Below the pieces are notes generated by a model. That model did not search any database. It had not been told where the DNA came from and was given only the letters and a program-made list of their open reading frames with translations. Positions 1 to 6,268 of a stretch of 6,934 bases of DNA are shown here, piece by piece. This stretch comes from Campylobacteraceae bacterium. Its GTDB lineage: Bacteria > Campylobacterota > Campylobacteria > Campylobacterales > Sulfurovaceae. A program made the position numbers and the translations under genes. How positions within the stretch are numbered: the first letter of the stretch is position 1; every line of letters starts with the position of its first letter. The stretch spans positions 1 to 6,934 of the forward strand of contig JALUKJ010000406.1 of the NCBI GenBank assembly GCA_027056615.1, given 5' to 3'.

Positions 1-51
1 AAAATGCTATAAAAAATAAAATATAGCGGAAAAAGGAATGCAATTATATAG

Positions 52-90
52 AAAAAAAATTAGAATGTCAAGGGATTATTGAAAATTCTT
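52..90 (-). terminator. Intrinsic terminator of comM
   Basis: Read on the minus strand, just after the comM stop, the arms AGAAT and ATTCT (85-89 and 62-66) enclose inner arms TCAA and TTGA (79-82 and 68-71). The loop is 7 nt. The hairpin is followed by AA and a run of eight T (59-52). This is the normal architecture of a rho-independent terminator, although the stem is interrupted and AT-rich. The rest of 1-105 has no gene; a 6-bp dyad (GCTATA at 6-11, TATAGC at 22-27) is the only other structure there. Confidence 0.6.
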
Positions 91-105
91 ATTTTTTTTC
101 TAAAT

Positions 106-1677
106 TTATCTTCTTCTATAAGAGAGTGCTTCTAAAAGATGTCTCTTCTCTATATTAACAGAACCTTCTAAATCGGCAATGGTTCGAGCCACCTTTTTGA
201 TAGAGGCAATACTTCGGTGAGAAAGTGAAAAACGCTCTATTGCTGTAAATAGAATTTTTTGGCTCTCTTTATTTAAGATGCAAAACTCTTCAACTTCTCT
301 CTCTTGCAGTTTTCCATTAAGGTTTTTTTGACCTCTTCTTTTTTGTTGAATAAAGGCTTTGTTAACCATAAGTTTTAGTTCTTTAGAGGAGAAGTCTTTT
401 TTGTCATTCATACTAATCTCTTGCATAACTACAAAAAGGTCAATTCTATCTAAAAATGGGTCAGAGAGTCTATTTTTATAGCGTTTTATCTCTTGCTCAG
501 AACATCTACAACTTTTTGTTTTAGACAAAGCATTACCACAAGGACAAGGGTTCATAGCTCCTACAAACATTATATCTGCCTCATACTCTACTTTTGAGTT
601 AACACGTGAGATATTTACTTTTTTGTCTTGTAAAGGCTCTCTTAAAGCTTCTAAAATGTTTTTACTAAAGTGTGGAAGTTCATCAAAAAACAAAATTCCA
701 TTGTGAGCTAGAGCAACTTCTCCAATCTTGGCTTGATATGAACCACCACCAAAAATAGAAGCAGAGGTAGCTGTATGGTGTGGAGAACGCATAGGACGTT
801 TAGCTTTAAAGTCAGGCACTGTTCCATCTAAAAACTGATGTTTTGCAATAGAGAGCATCTCTTGTTCACGTAGAGGAGGTAAAATGTCTCTTAAGCGTTT
901 AGCTATCATACTCTTTCCACACCCTGGGTTTCCCTCCATTAAAAAGTTATGCATTCCAGCTGTGGCAATGAGTCCTGCTCTTTTAGCAATGCTTTGCCCT
1001 TTAACATCTGCAAAGTCATCAGTTATCTCAATATGGTCATAAAAAATCTCTTTGTTAATCTCTATCTTATCTGCTTTATATGCAAATTGTGTTGTAGTGG
1101 CTTGAAAATTTTTCTCTTTTATAATTGTAATTGCTTGGCTAAGTGTCTCCACAGCTATAAACTCTACTCCTGCAATATGACTTAAATGTTTTATTGCACT
1201 TTTAGGAACCATAGCACGTTGAAGTAAACCTTGCTCTTTAAGTGAAAGAATAATAGGAAATAGTGTTGAGCTAGATTTTACTCTACCATCAAGTCCTAGC
1301 TCTCCAAAGACAAAAAGGTTTTTTTCTTCTATGGACTCTTTATGTAAAGCATTAAGCAGAGCAATAGATAAGTCAAAGTGTGTTCCACGTTTTTTAAGGT
1401 CAGAAGGACTAAGGTTAATGGTTATTTTTAAAGGTGGAAAGATAAAATTATTGGTTAGTAGTGCAGATTTTACACGCTCCTTTGCCTCTTGAATATCTGA
1501 ACTTACAAGTCCTACCACAGAAAAGCCTGGAAGCCCTTTAGTAAAAGTTGCTTCCACTTCAATACTTTTAGCAACAAGACCATCAAGTGTTGCACAAGTC
1601 AGATGATTTACAATTGCTTTCTTTTTAGTCTCTTTTACTTTTGGTGGAAAGTTACCACTATAGTTATTTGGGCTCAT
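106..1677 (-). CDS. comM: ComM/YifB family AAA+ ATPase (Mg-chelatase-like)
   Basis: ComM family proteins are hexameric AAA+ motors. In Vibrio, ComM promotes branch migration during natural transformation. The 523-residue length fits the family (about 500). Residues 27-180 form the N-terminal ChlI-like domain, with GLPGFSVVGL at 48-57 and NLSPSDLKKRG at 88-98. The ATPase follows: Walker A GNPGCGKS (249-256), SPHHTATSA (298-306), Walker B ILFFDELPHF (328-337), then MNPCPCG (375-381) with a later CRC (390-392) that could complete a cysteine metal site. LSDPFLDRIDL lies at 404-414, and the C-terminal Mg-chelatase helical domain has the LSHRSIASIKKVARTIADLEG stretch (485-505), written here in brief as LSHRS...ARTIADLEG. 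An in-frame stop at 1681-1683 limits the start to 1677, where the ribosome site is weak (AATAAG). This gives about 25 residues before the conserved TCATLDGL, longer than typical family members. Divergent from the gspF-like operon. No frameshift or missing catalytic motif is seen. Confidence 0.93.
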   Translation of the reverse strand: MSPNNYSGNFPPKVKETKKKAIVNHLTCATLDGLVAKSIEVEATFTKGLPGFSVVGLVSSDIQEAKERVKSALLTNNFIFPPLKITINLSPSDLKKRGTHFDLSIALLNALHKESIEEKNLFVFGELGLDGRVKSSSTLFPIILSLKEQGLLQRAMVPKSAIKHLSHIAGVEFIAVETLSQAITIIKEKNFQATTTQFAYKADKIEINKEIFYDHIEITDDFADVKGQSIAKRAGLIATAGMHNFLMEGNPGCGKSMIAKRLRDILPPLREQEMLSIAKHQFLDGTVPDFKAKRPMRSPHHTATSASIFGGGSYQAKIGEVALAHNGILFFDELPHFSKNILEALREPLQDKKVNISRVNSKVEYEADIMFVGAMNPCPCGNALSKTKSCRCSEQEIKRYKNRLSDPFLDRIDLFVVMQEISMNDKKDFSSKELKLMVNKAFIQQKRRGQKNLNGKLQEREVEEFCILNKESQKILFTAIERFSLSHRSIASIKKVARTIADLEGSVNIEKRHLLEALSYRRR

Positions 1678-1782
1678 ATCTTATTTTAACATAAAAAAAT
1701 AATATTTATTATTAAACGAAACTAAATTCTAATACTTTTTTATAAAATAAGATTTATCTTAAAAGTTAAAAACGATATAGGT

Positions 1783-1798
1783 CAAGAGATGTTATAAT
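1783..1798 (+). promoter_or_regulatory. Extended -10 promoter of the gspF operon
   Basis: CAAGAGA is followed by TG-T-TATAAT, an exact extended -10 element (TG at 1790-1791, hexamer 1793-1798). No good -35 hexamer is visible. That is usual for sigma-70 promoters of Campylobacterota, which rely on an extended -10. Transcription would start near 1804-1806, giving a leader of about 24 nt. A ribosome site AAGG (1816-1819) lies 9 nt before the ATG. A short dyad, TAAGAT/ATCTTA (1748-1761), lies upstream in the divergent gap and might be an operator, but it is weak. Confidence 0.65.
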
Positions 1799-1828
1799 CT
1801 CTTTATTATAAAAGTAAGGCAAATTAAT

Positions 1829-3040
1829 ATGTTATTTAAATATAAAGGTATGACCAAACAAGGGAAAAGTGCCAAAGGAAGTATAGAAGCTTCAACTATA
1901 GATGAAGCTAAACAGAAGTTAAAATCACAAGGTATCTTCTATCAAGATATTGTTGAAACCTCTCAGGTTAATCTTAAAAACTTTTCACAACGTGAGATGC
2001 CAGGTCCTTTGCTATCATCTTTTGCTAAAGAGTTATCTTCTTATCTTAACTCAGGAATGGCTATTTTAACGGCAATTAAGCTCATTGAGGGGCAACATAA
2101 AAAAGAGAAGAAGTATGCCTCATTTTTAGCTTCGCTCCGAACCATGATTGAAGAGGGAAAATCTCTCTACCATGCATTGGCTTCTCAGTCTGTTTACTCT
2201 ATGCCAGATTTCTTTTTACAAAGTATAAATGTAGCAGGACAGAGTGGTAAGATGGTTCCTGTTCTTATTCAGATGGGAACATTTTTCTCTTCTCAAGCAA
2301 AGGTTAAAAAGCAGGTAAGTAATGCTATGGCTTATCCTCTTTTTATCTTTATTGTAGCAATTTTAATGACAGGCTTTTTGATTGCATTTGTTGTACCTAA
2401 AATTACAGGTATCTTTGAAGATACAGGACAAGAGTTACCCGAAATTACACAGTTTGTTTTAGGACTTAGTGATTTTTTAACAGCAAACTATATTGCAATA
2501 ATTGTTGGCTTTTTTGTAATAATCTTTGGCTTTAAATTTGCCTATAAACACTTTTATGGATTTAAAAAAGTTTATGATAGTTTAATGTTAAAGTTGCCTA
2601 TTATTGGTGAGCTTATTCAAAACCATGAACTTGGACGATTTTCCTACATATTATCTCTTATGTTAGCCTCTGGTGTATCTTATGCTCATGCTGTAAAGTT
2701 GGCAACAACCACCTTTTCTAATGCTTCTATGAAAGAGAGTTTTGAGTCAGCATCTGAAAGGGTTATAGAGGGTAATAAACTCTCTACTTCACTACAACGT
2801 GGTAAAGGAATGTTACCTAAACGTAACTTTATGCAGGCATTAGCACTGGGTGAAGAGTCAAGTGAAGTTGCAAGTATTTTAAGTAATATAGCAGCCCTTT
2901 ACCGTGAAGAGAATGATGACAGACTAAAAATGTTGCTATCTTTACTTGAACCATTTATGATGCTATTTATTGGTTTGGTTGTTGGTGTTATTGTTGCAGC
3001 TATGCTTTTACCAATCTTTTCAATGAATTTAGGCTCATAA
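1829..3040 (+). CDS. Type II secretion/type IV pilus platform protein, GspF/PilC family
   Basis: This 403-residue polytopic inner-membrane protein belongs to the family that anchors pseudopilus or pilus assembly and couples it to a cytoplasmic ATPase. Residues 1-45 hold the typical opening (FKYKGMTKQGKSAKGSIEA, then DEAKQKLKSQG). Two T2SSF repeats follow, about 62-190 and 265-390. The first has the KELSSYLNSGMAIL helix and the GQSGKMVPVL motif (137-146) with a membrane segment at about 168-190. The second has LSLMLASGVSYAHAVKLA (275-292) and ALGEESSEVASIL (339-351), ending in a hydrophobic helix at about 374-397. Another membrane segment lies at about 220-238. Length matches full-size GspF/PilC. 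It has its own promoter and is the first gene of an operon with the RDD and MFS genes. No ATPase, pilin or secretin gene is nearby, so partners must be encoded elsewhere. In Campylobacter jejuni a homologue-type protein, CtsF, serves DNA uptake, and the divergent comM makes that role plausible here. A specific assignment (gspF, pilC or ctsF) is not possible from sequence alone. Confidence 0.9.
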   Translation: MLFKYKGMTKQGKSAKGSIEASTIDEAKQKLKSQGIFYQDIVETSQVNLKNFSQREMPGPLLSSFAKELSSYLNSGMAILTAIKLIEGQHKKEKKYASFLASLRTMIEEGKSLYHALASQSVYSMPDFFLQSINVAGQSGKMVPVLIQMGTFFSSQAKVKKQVSNAMAYPLFIFIVAILMTGFLIAFVVPKITGIFEDTGQELPEITQFVLGLSDFLTANYIAIIVGFFVIIFGFKFAYKHFYGFKKVYDSLMLKLPIIGELIQNHELGRFSYILSLMLASGVSYAHAVKLATTTFSNASMKESFESASERVIEGNKLSTSLQRGKGMLPKRNFMQALALGEESSEVASILSNIAALYREENDDRLKMLLSLLEPFMMLFIGLVVGVIVAAMLLPIFSMNLGS

Positions 3041-3071
3041 TTATGTTAAAATTCTCTTTTAGGAGTTAGAA

Positions 3072-3599
3072 ATGGCAAAAAAACAACGTTTTAGAGATAC
3101 AAAAAAAAATAAAACAACTAAAGGTATAGAAAAAAGAGTTAAACCTACTATTCCTTATGCAAATAATAGACAGAGAGCAAAAGCATTTTTAACTGATATT
3201 TTTATGCTATTTATGCCCATTATGTATGCTGTTATATATTTAGTAATGGAGGGACGAGAAGGAGCGTCAGAGCAAAAGCTTTTAGCATGGGTCTATGTAA
3301 TGATTCCATATTTATTGCTTTTGACATTTTTTATGTGGAAAGATAAGGGTCGAACACCTGGTGCAAGGTCACAAGGCTTAACAGTAATTGACTTTTATAC
3401 TTTAGATAAGCCCTCTCTTTTCTCTATTGTTTTTAGAAACTTAATGTTACCTTTTAGCCTCTTTATTCCTATTTTTTGGTTTGTTCCTCTCTTTCGTAAA
3501 GATAAACGTACTATTCATGATTTGTTAAGTGCTACTTGTCTAATTGTTGACCCTAATCCTCCTAAAAATTTGGAAGTAAAAACAAAATCTACGAAATGA
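3072..3599 (+). CDS. RDD family membrane protein
   Basis: This is a 175-residue integral membrane protein. A lysine/arginine-rich cytoplasmic tail (1-30) precedes the RDD domain. The domain's opening arginine/aspartate signature is RQRAKAFLTD (33-42). Membrane segments lie at about 42-59, 70-88 and 118-140. Between segments 2 and 3 is GRTPGARSQGLTVID (93-107), the counterpart of the family's G-x-T-P-G-K-x-x-x-G-x-x-V stretch. The closing HDLLSATCLIVD (149-160) matches the usual HDLLAGT-V-V ending. The family's biochemical role is mostly unknown; some members have been linked to ion transport, and I do not assign a function. A good ribosome site AGGAG (3061-3065) lies 6 nt before the ATG, 31 nt after the gspF-like stop. 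Its stop overlaps the next start. A run of nine A (3101-3109) sits early in the gene. Confidence 0.82.
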   Translation: MAKKQRFRDTKKNKTTKGIEKRVKPTIPYANNRQRAKAFLTDIFMLFMPIMYAVIYLVMEGREGASEQKLLAWVYVMIPYLLLLTFFMWKDKGRTPGARSQGLTVIDFYTLDKPSLFSIVFRNLMLPFSLFIPIFWFVPLFRKDKRTIHDLLSATCLIVDPNPPKNLEVKTKSTK

Positions 3600-4702
3600 A
3601 GCTACTTCTATCTCTTTTCTATTTCGCCTACTTTGCATTAGTAGGTGTCTATATTGTATTTGTACCTAAAACACTTTTAGATTTTGAGTATACCAAGTTA
3701 CAAATAGGTATTATTGGTTCAGCTGCACCCTTTATGCGTTTTTTACTTCCATTTATATTTAAACACTATATTGAATTAACACAATATATCTTTAGATTAG
3801 CACTTCTGTTTACTTTTATTGGGGCGTTACTTCTACTTGGCACGGTGGAGAATTTTTGGACATATCTAACTGCAAATCTGCTTTTTGGTGCTTCTATGGG
3901 TGTTATTTTGCCTTTTGTTGAGACTATTGCTTTGAGTACATTAACAAAAAAACTCTATGGAAAAATTCGTCTTTGGGGTTCTGTTGGATTTATTGTTGTA
4001 GTACTTGCCTTGGGAGAACTTAATCTATCTTCTACCTTAACCTTCTATTGTCTGTCACTCTTTGCACTTCTTACTTTTTTGTTTGGCTATTTTATTGTTC
4101 ATAAAGAGAGTATTGTAAAAGGAGAAAAAGAGGAGGACTCATCTGCTTTTTCATTAACTAAATATTGGGCATTTTGGAGTAGTATATTTTTAATGCAGGT
4201 TGCTTTTGGTGGATTTTATATCTTTTTTACCATTTATGAAGGAGAGCAAGGATTCTCTTCAAAAGTGGTCTCTTACTTATGGAGTTTTGGGGTAATTTGT
4301 GAGATTATTATGCTCTACTTTCAAGGAGCATTACTTCAAAGAAATCTTTTAACTATTCTAAAAGTTGCAACGATGGTTACAGCCTTTAGATGGCTTCTAC
4401 TCTACCTCTACCCCTCTTCACTCTTTTTAACTTTTTTAGGGCAGTCTCTACATGCTGTAAGCTTTGCACTCTATCATACATCAGCAATTACCTATGTCTT
4501 CTCTCTCTATACACAAAAGCGTTTAGCTCAACAGTTCTTTTTAGGAATCTCATTTGGGTTAGGGGGTTCTTTGGGTGCGTTTTTGGCAGGGTTTGTTTAT
4601 GATAGCTATCCTAAACAACTCTTTTTAGTAGAGTCTATTATTGCTTTAATTGCATTTTTAATGTTATTGATTCATTCAAAACGGAAAAAATTATATTTTT
4701 AA
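3596..4702 (+). CDS. MFS transporter, HcaT/MFS_1-like
   Basis: This 368-residue transporter of the major facilitator superfamily resembles the MFS_1-like branch that includes the 3-phenylpropionate permease HcaT. Hydrophobic helices run almost continuously through two halves (1-168 and 190-358), joined by a charged cytoplasmic loop (169-187, KESIVKGEKEEDSS). The helix-4/5 loop carries YGKIRLWGSVGF (121-132), which is distinctive of this branch. In the second half FRWLLLYLYP (264-273) and LGQSLHAVSFALYHTSA (281-297) match the family pattern. The C-terminus is basic (SKRKK), suggesting a cytoplasmic end. Length is slightly under the usual 380-400. The substrate cannot be read from the sequence, and HcaT-like names in this lineage are often uninformative. 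The start ATG overlaps the RDD stop as ATGA with no good ribosome site of its own, so translation is probably coupled. No convincing T-tailed terminator follows the stop. Confidence 0.85.
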   Translation: MKLLLSLFYFAYFALVGVYIVFVPKTLLDFEYTKLQIGIIGSAAPFMRFLLPFIFKHYIELTQYIFRLALLFTFIGALLLLGTVENFWTYLTANLLFGASMGVILPFVETIALSTLTKKLYGKIRLWGSVGFIVVVLALGELNLSSTLTFYCLSLFALLTFLFGYFIVHKESIVKGEKEEDSSAFSLTKYWAFWSSIFLMQVAFGGFYIFFTIYEGEQGFSSKVVSYLWSFGVICEIIMLYFQGALLQRNLLTILKVATMVTAFRWLLLYLYPSSLFLTFLGQSLHAVSFALYHTSAITYVFSLYTQKRLAQQFFLGISFGLGGSLGAFLAGFVYDSYPKQLFLVESIIALIAFLMLLIHSKRKKLYF

Positions 4703-4731
4703 AACCAAATCATACATAGTTGACATCTTTA

Positions 4732-4766
4732 CTCGTGACGAAGCTCCAGCTTCGTCATGTAACGAG
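4732..4766 (+). repeat. REP-like palindromic repeat, copy A
   Basis: The core is a perfect palindrome with arms TGACGAAGCT (4736-4745) and AGCTTCGTCA (4748-4757) around CC. Outer arms CTCG (4732-4735) and CGAG (4763-4766) can pair after a 5-nt bulge. Twenty-eight bases (4732-4759) recur exactly, inverted, at 6216-6243. After that the two copies differ by a 5-nt insertion (TAACG, present only here) and then match again through AGGAAAAA. The stem is much more GC-rich than its surroundings. It lies 29 nt behind the MFS stop, but no T-run follows on the plus strand, so it is a poor intrinsic terminator; it could protect the 3' end of the transcript. Confidence 0.85.
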
Positions 4767-4937
4767 GAAAAAATCCTAAAAATTTAGAAAAAAACAATCC
4801 CTAAAAAAATAGTACTAATAAGATAACTACCTTTAAAGAGCAATAAGAACACTATTTTAATCCCAAAAATTTTGTTAGAAAATATTCTTTTTTTAAGTTA
4901 TTTTGTACTATGATGTCACATATCAGATGTTAAGAAG

Positions 4938-5034
4938 ATAAAAAGAGATGAATGGAATCCCCTCGGTCGCTTAAAACTAACGAATTCCATTCAAAAGAGA
5001 TTTTAACTAAAACTCGCTAAAAGTCTCTTTTTAT
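4938..5034 (+). repeat. Nested, competing inverted repeats in the leader region
   Basis: Outer arms ATAAAAAGAGA (4938-4948) and TCTCTTTTTAT (5024-5034) are perfect complements. Directly inside, TGAATGGAAT (4949-4958) pairs with ATTCCATTCA (4984-4993). A second AAAAGAGA (4993-5000), followed by TTTTA, can instead pair with TAAAA-G-TCTCTTTT (5018-5031), making a 13-bp stem with one bulge and a 12-nt loop, then a T-rich tail. Two copies of AAAAGAGA therefore compete for one partner, as in attenuators. On the minus strand a TATAAT (5038-5033) lies beside it. Function is not known; the alternative is a transcription terminator only. Confidence 0.6.
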
Positions 5035-5045
5035 TATACAAGAGA

Positions 5046-5054
5046 TGTTAGTAT
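5046..5054 (+). promoter_or_regulatory. Candidate extended -10 promoter of the winged-helix gene
   Basis: TG-T-TAGTAT (TG at 5046-5047, hexamer 5049-5054) is one mismatch-pair away from consensus. It is preceded by CAAGAGA, exactly as in the gspF promoter: 12 bases CAAGAGATGTTA are identical at 1783-1794 and 5039-5050. Transcription would start near 5060-5062, at the left edge of the palindrome. No -35 is visible. A competing candidate is TATTAT at 5032-5037. Confidence 0.45.
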
Positions 5055-5061
5055 TTGGACT

Positions 5062-5079
5062 CTTGAATTTAAATTCAAG
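5062..5079. promoter_or_regulatory. 18-bp perfect palindrome over the ribosome site; candidate operator
   Basis: CTTGAATTT is followed directly by its complement AAATTCAAG. The right arm ends inside the Shine-Dalgarno AAGGA (5077-5081), and the left arm sits at the predicted transcription start. As DNA this is a typical dimer-binding operator. As RNA it could fold into a 6-bp hairpin hiding part of the ribosome site. The following gene encodes a likely DNA-binding protein, so autoregulation is a natural guess but is not shown. Confidence 0.5.
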
Positions 5080-5087
5080 GATTCATT

Positions 5088-6182
5088 ATGTCTATACTAA
5101 CACCAAAGCCCTATCAAAAATTTGCTCACACCACCGTACTTGACCGAAAATTCCGTCTAAAATACAACTTAACCTACGCACAAACAGAAATTATTGCCTA
5201 TTTGGTGATGATTGCTCAAAGTTGGAAAAATATTATTGTGATAGATGGATATTTTGTTATTCTTACCAAAAAAATCAAAAATGACCTCTTATTAGGTGAA
5301 AAAACCATCGAAGCTTCCATTACAAAACTCAAAAAACTAGGACTCATAGAGACAACATTAGTAAAAGTTCCACAATGGAGGTCAAATGAGAACTTTAGAG
5401 GGGTAAAGATTACTGCATTGGGAGCAGAATATAGTCTTAGTCACTACAAACCTCAACTAAAAGAAGAAGTACAAGAACTACGAGAAAAAAATAAAGAACT
5501 AGAATTTAAATACCAATCTATGCTAGTTCAAGAAGAAAGTGAAGAAGAGATACACAAAAAAGCAATAGAGGCTCTGCGTCAAGAAGCTAAAAAAGATGAA
5601 GAGATTATACTTTTAAAACAAGAGGTGAAAGAGCTTCAAAAAAAACTTGAAATAAGCATGGAAAAAGAGAGTCAAAAGGTTATTTCAGCAGAGAAAAAAG
5701 AGGAAAACTTAGAAGATTTTAGAAAGAAAATCACCTCCAAATTTGCTAAAAGTGGAGAACCCATCTGTAATACCCTCTCAAATAAAGACAATTGGGGAAA
5801 AGAGGTTCAATTTTACATCAACAGCTACAACAAAGTGAGCATCTACACCACCCAAGGTAAGTTAAAACAGATTGTAGAACCCAAACAGATAGAGAATTTT
5901 TGGTCATGGCTATTTGCCCATCAACATCGAGTTGGAAAGATTTTAGATACCAAAACTCCTCCTACTATTTCACATCTTTTAAAATATATAGGTAAATCTG
6001 TTGTTATCAACAAAACTATTTTTAAAATCCATAAGATAGAACCTGTCATTGGTGGGGTTAAAGTTCAATTTCAAGATAAAGAGGAACAGGATATAAGGCT
6101 TAAGAGTGAATTTGGAAGTGAGGTTATTGATTTGAAGAGGTTTGAAGATTGGGTTGTGGATGCAGTGGTTGTACAACCTTAG
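5088..6182 (+). CDS. Putative winged-helix DNA-binding protein with coiled coil, unknown function
   Basis: A 364-residue soluble protein that I do not recognise as a named gene. Residues 20-118 look like a winged helix-turn-helix: LTYAQTEIIAYLVMIA (28-43) as first helices, LTKKIKNDLLLGEKTIEASITKLKKLGLIE (59-88) as the helix-turn-recognition helix, and FRGVKITALG (103-112) as the wing strand. The domain resembles replication-initiator or replisome-organiser folds of plasmids and phages, and I have the impression of similar uncharacterised proteins in Sulfurimonas-type genomes. Residues 121-215 are charged heptad-like sequence (KEEVQELREKNKELEFK, then KQEVKELQKKLE), a probable coiled coil for dimerisation. 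A C-terminal part follows: helical/strand region 208-285 with FWSWLFAHQHRVGKIL, and a small beta-rich end (297-352). No signal peptide or membrane helix. An in-frame stop at 5070-5072 and the SD AAGGA 6 nt upstream fix the ATG start. It stands alone between two inverted palindromic repeats. It may be a regulator, or a domesticated replication protein of an inserted element. Confidence 0.72.
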   Translation: MSILTPKPYQKFAHTTVLDRKFRLKYNLTYAQTEIIAYLVMIAQSWKNIIVIDGYFVILTKKIKNDLLLGEKTIEASITKLKKLGLIETTLVKVPQWRSNENFRGVKITALGAEYSLSHYKPQLKEEVQELREKNKELEFKYQSMLVQEESEEEIHKKAIEALRQEAKKDEEIILLKQEVKELQKKLEISMEKESQKVISAEKKEENLEDFRKKITSKFAKSGEPICNTLSNKDNWGKEVQFYINSYNKVSIYTTQGKLKQIVEPKQIENFWSWLFAHQHRVGKILDTKTPPTISHLLKYIGKSVVINKTIFKIHKIEPVIGGVKVQFQDKEEQDIRLKSEFGSEVIDLKRFEDWVVDAVVVQP

Positions 6183-6207
6183 CTCCTTTCCATTGACTTT
6201 AAGATAA

Positions 6208-6249
6208 TTTTTCCTCATGACGAAGCTGGAGCTTCGTCACGAGGAAAAA
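6208..6249. terminator. REP-like palindromic repeat, copy B; bidirectional terminator
   Basis: The arms TTTTTCCTC (6208-6216) and GAGGAAAAA (6241-6249) flank the core arms TGACGAAGCT (6218-6227) and AGCTTCGTCA (6230-6239) around GG. A single A/C mismatch (6217/6240) interrupts an otherwise complete stem. From either side the GC-rich stem ends in a T-run, so it should stop transcription both from the winged-helix gene (25 nt after its stop) and from the convergent metallophosphoesterase (19 nt after its stop). The core is the same sequence as copy A in inverted orientation. Confidence 0.8.
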
Positions 6250-6268
6250 AATATATCTTACATATAAA

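Larger units (their letters stand above)
4703..5087. other. 385-bp non-coding region rich in palindromes
   Basis: No credible gene lies here in either direction. It contains four structures listed separately: a palindromic repeat (4732-4766), nested inverted repeats (4938-5034), an extended -10 (5046-5054) and an 18-bp palindrome (5062-5079). The part at 4767-4937 is plain A/T-rich sequence. Its only features are a 12-bp dyad CTAAAAATTTAG (4776-4787) and a possible weak -10 (TACTAT, 4906-4911) after periodic T runs. Confidence 0.7.

Noticed and set aside
34..82. Very short plus-strand open frame (ATG at 39, about 14 codons)
   Set aside because: The GGA directly abuts the ATG with no spacing for ribosome binding, and the region is explained by the comM terminator.
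949..1185. Plus-strand open frame of 78 codons
   Set aside because: It lies wholly inside comM on the opposite strand, is cysteine-rich and low in plausibility, and has no ribosome site worth noting.
4390..4602. Plus-strand open frame of 70 codons
   Set aside because: It is an alternate-frame shadow inside the MFS gene, whose own frame shows clear family motifs.
4720..4725. TTGACA as a -35 box behind the MFS gene
   Set aside because: No -10 hexamer follows at the right spacing; the expected position falls inside the palindromic repeat.
4938..5050. Integron attC-like site
   Set aside because: The stems looked suggestive, but no RYYYAAC/GTTRRRY pair with the expected spacing is present.
5979..6218. 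Minus-strand open frame of 79 codons
   Set aside because: It is antisense to the winged-helix gene, begins within the terminator repeat, and resembles no protein.
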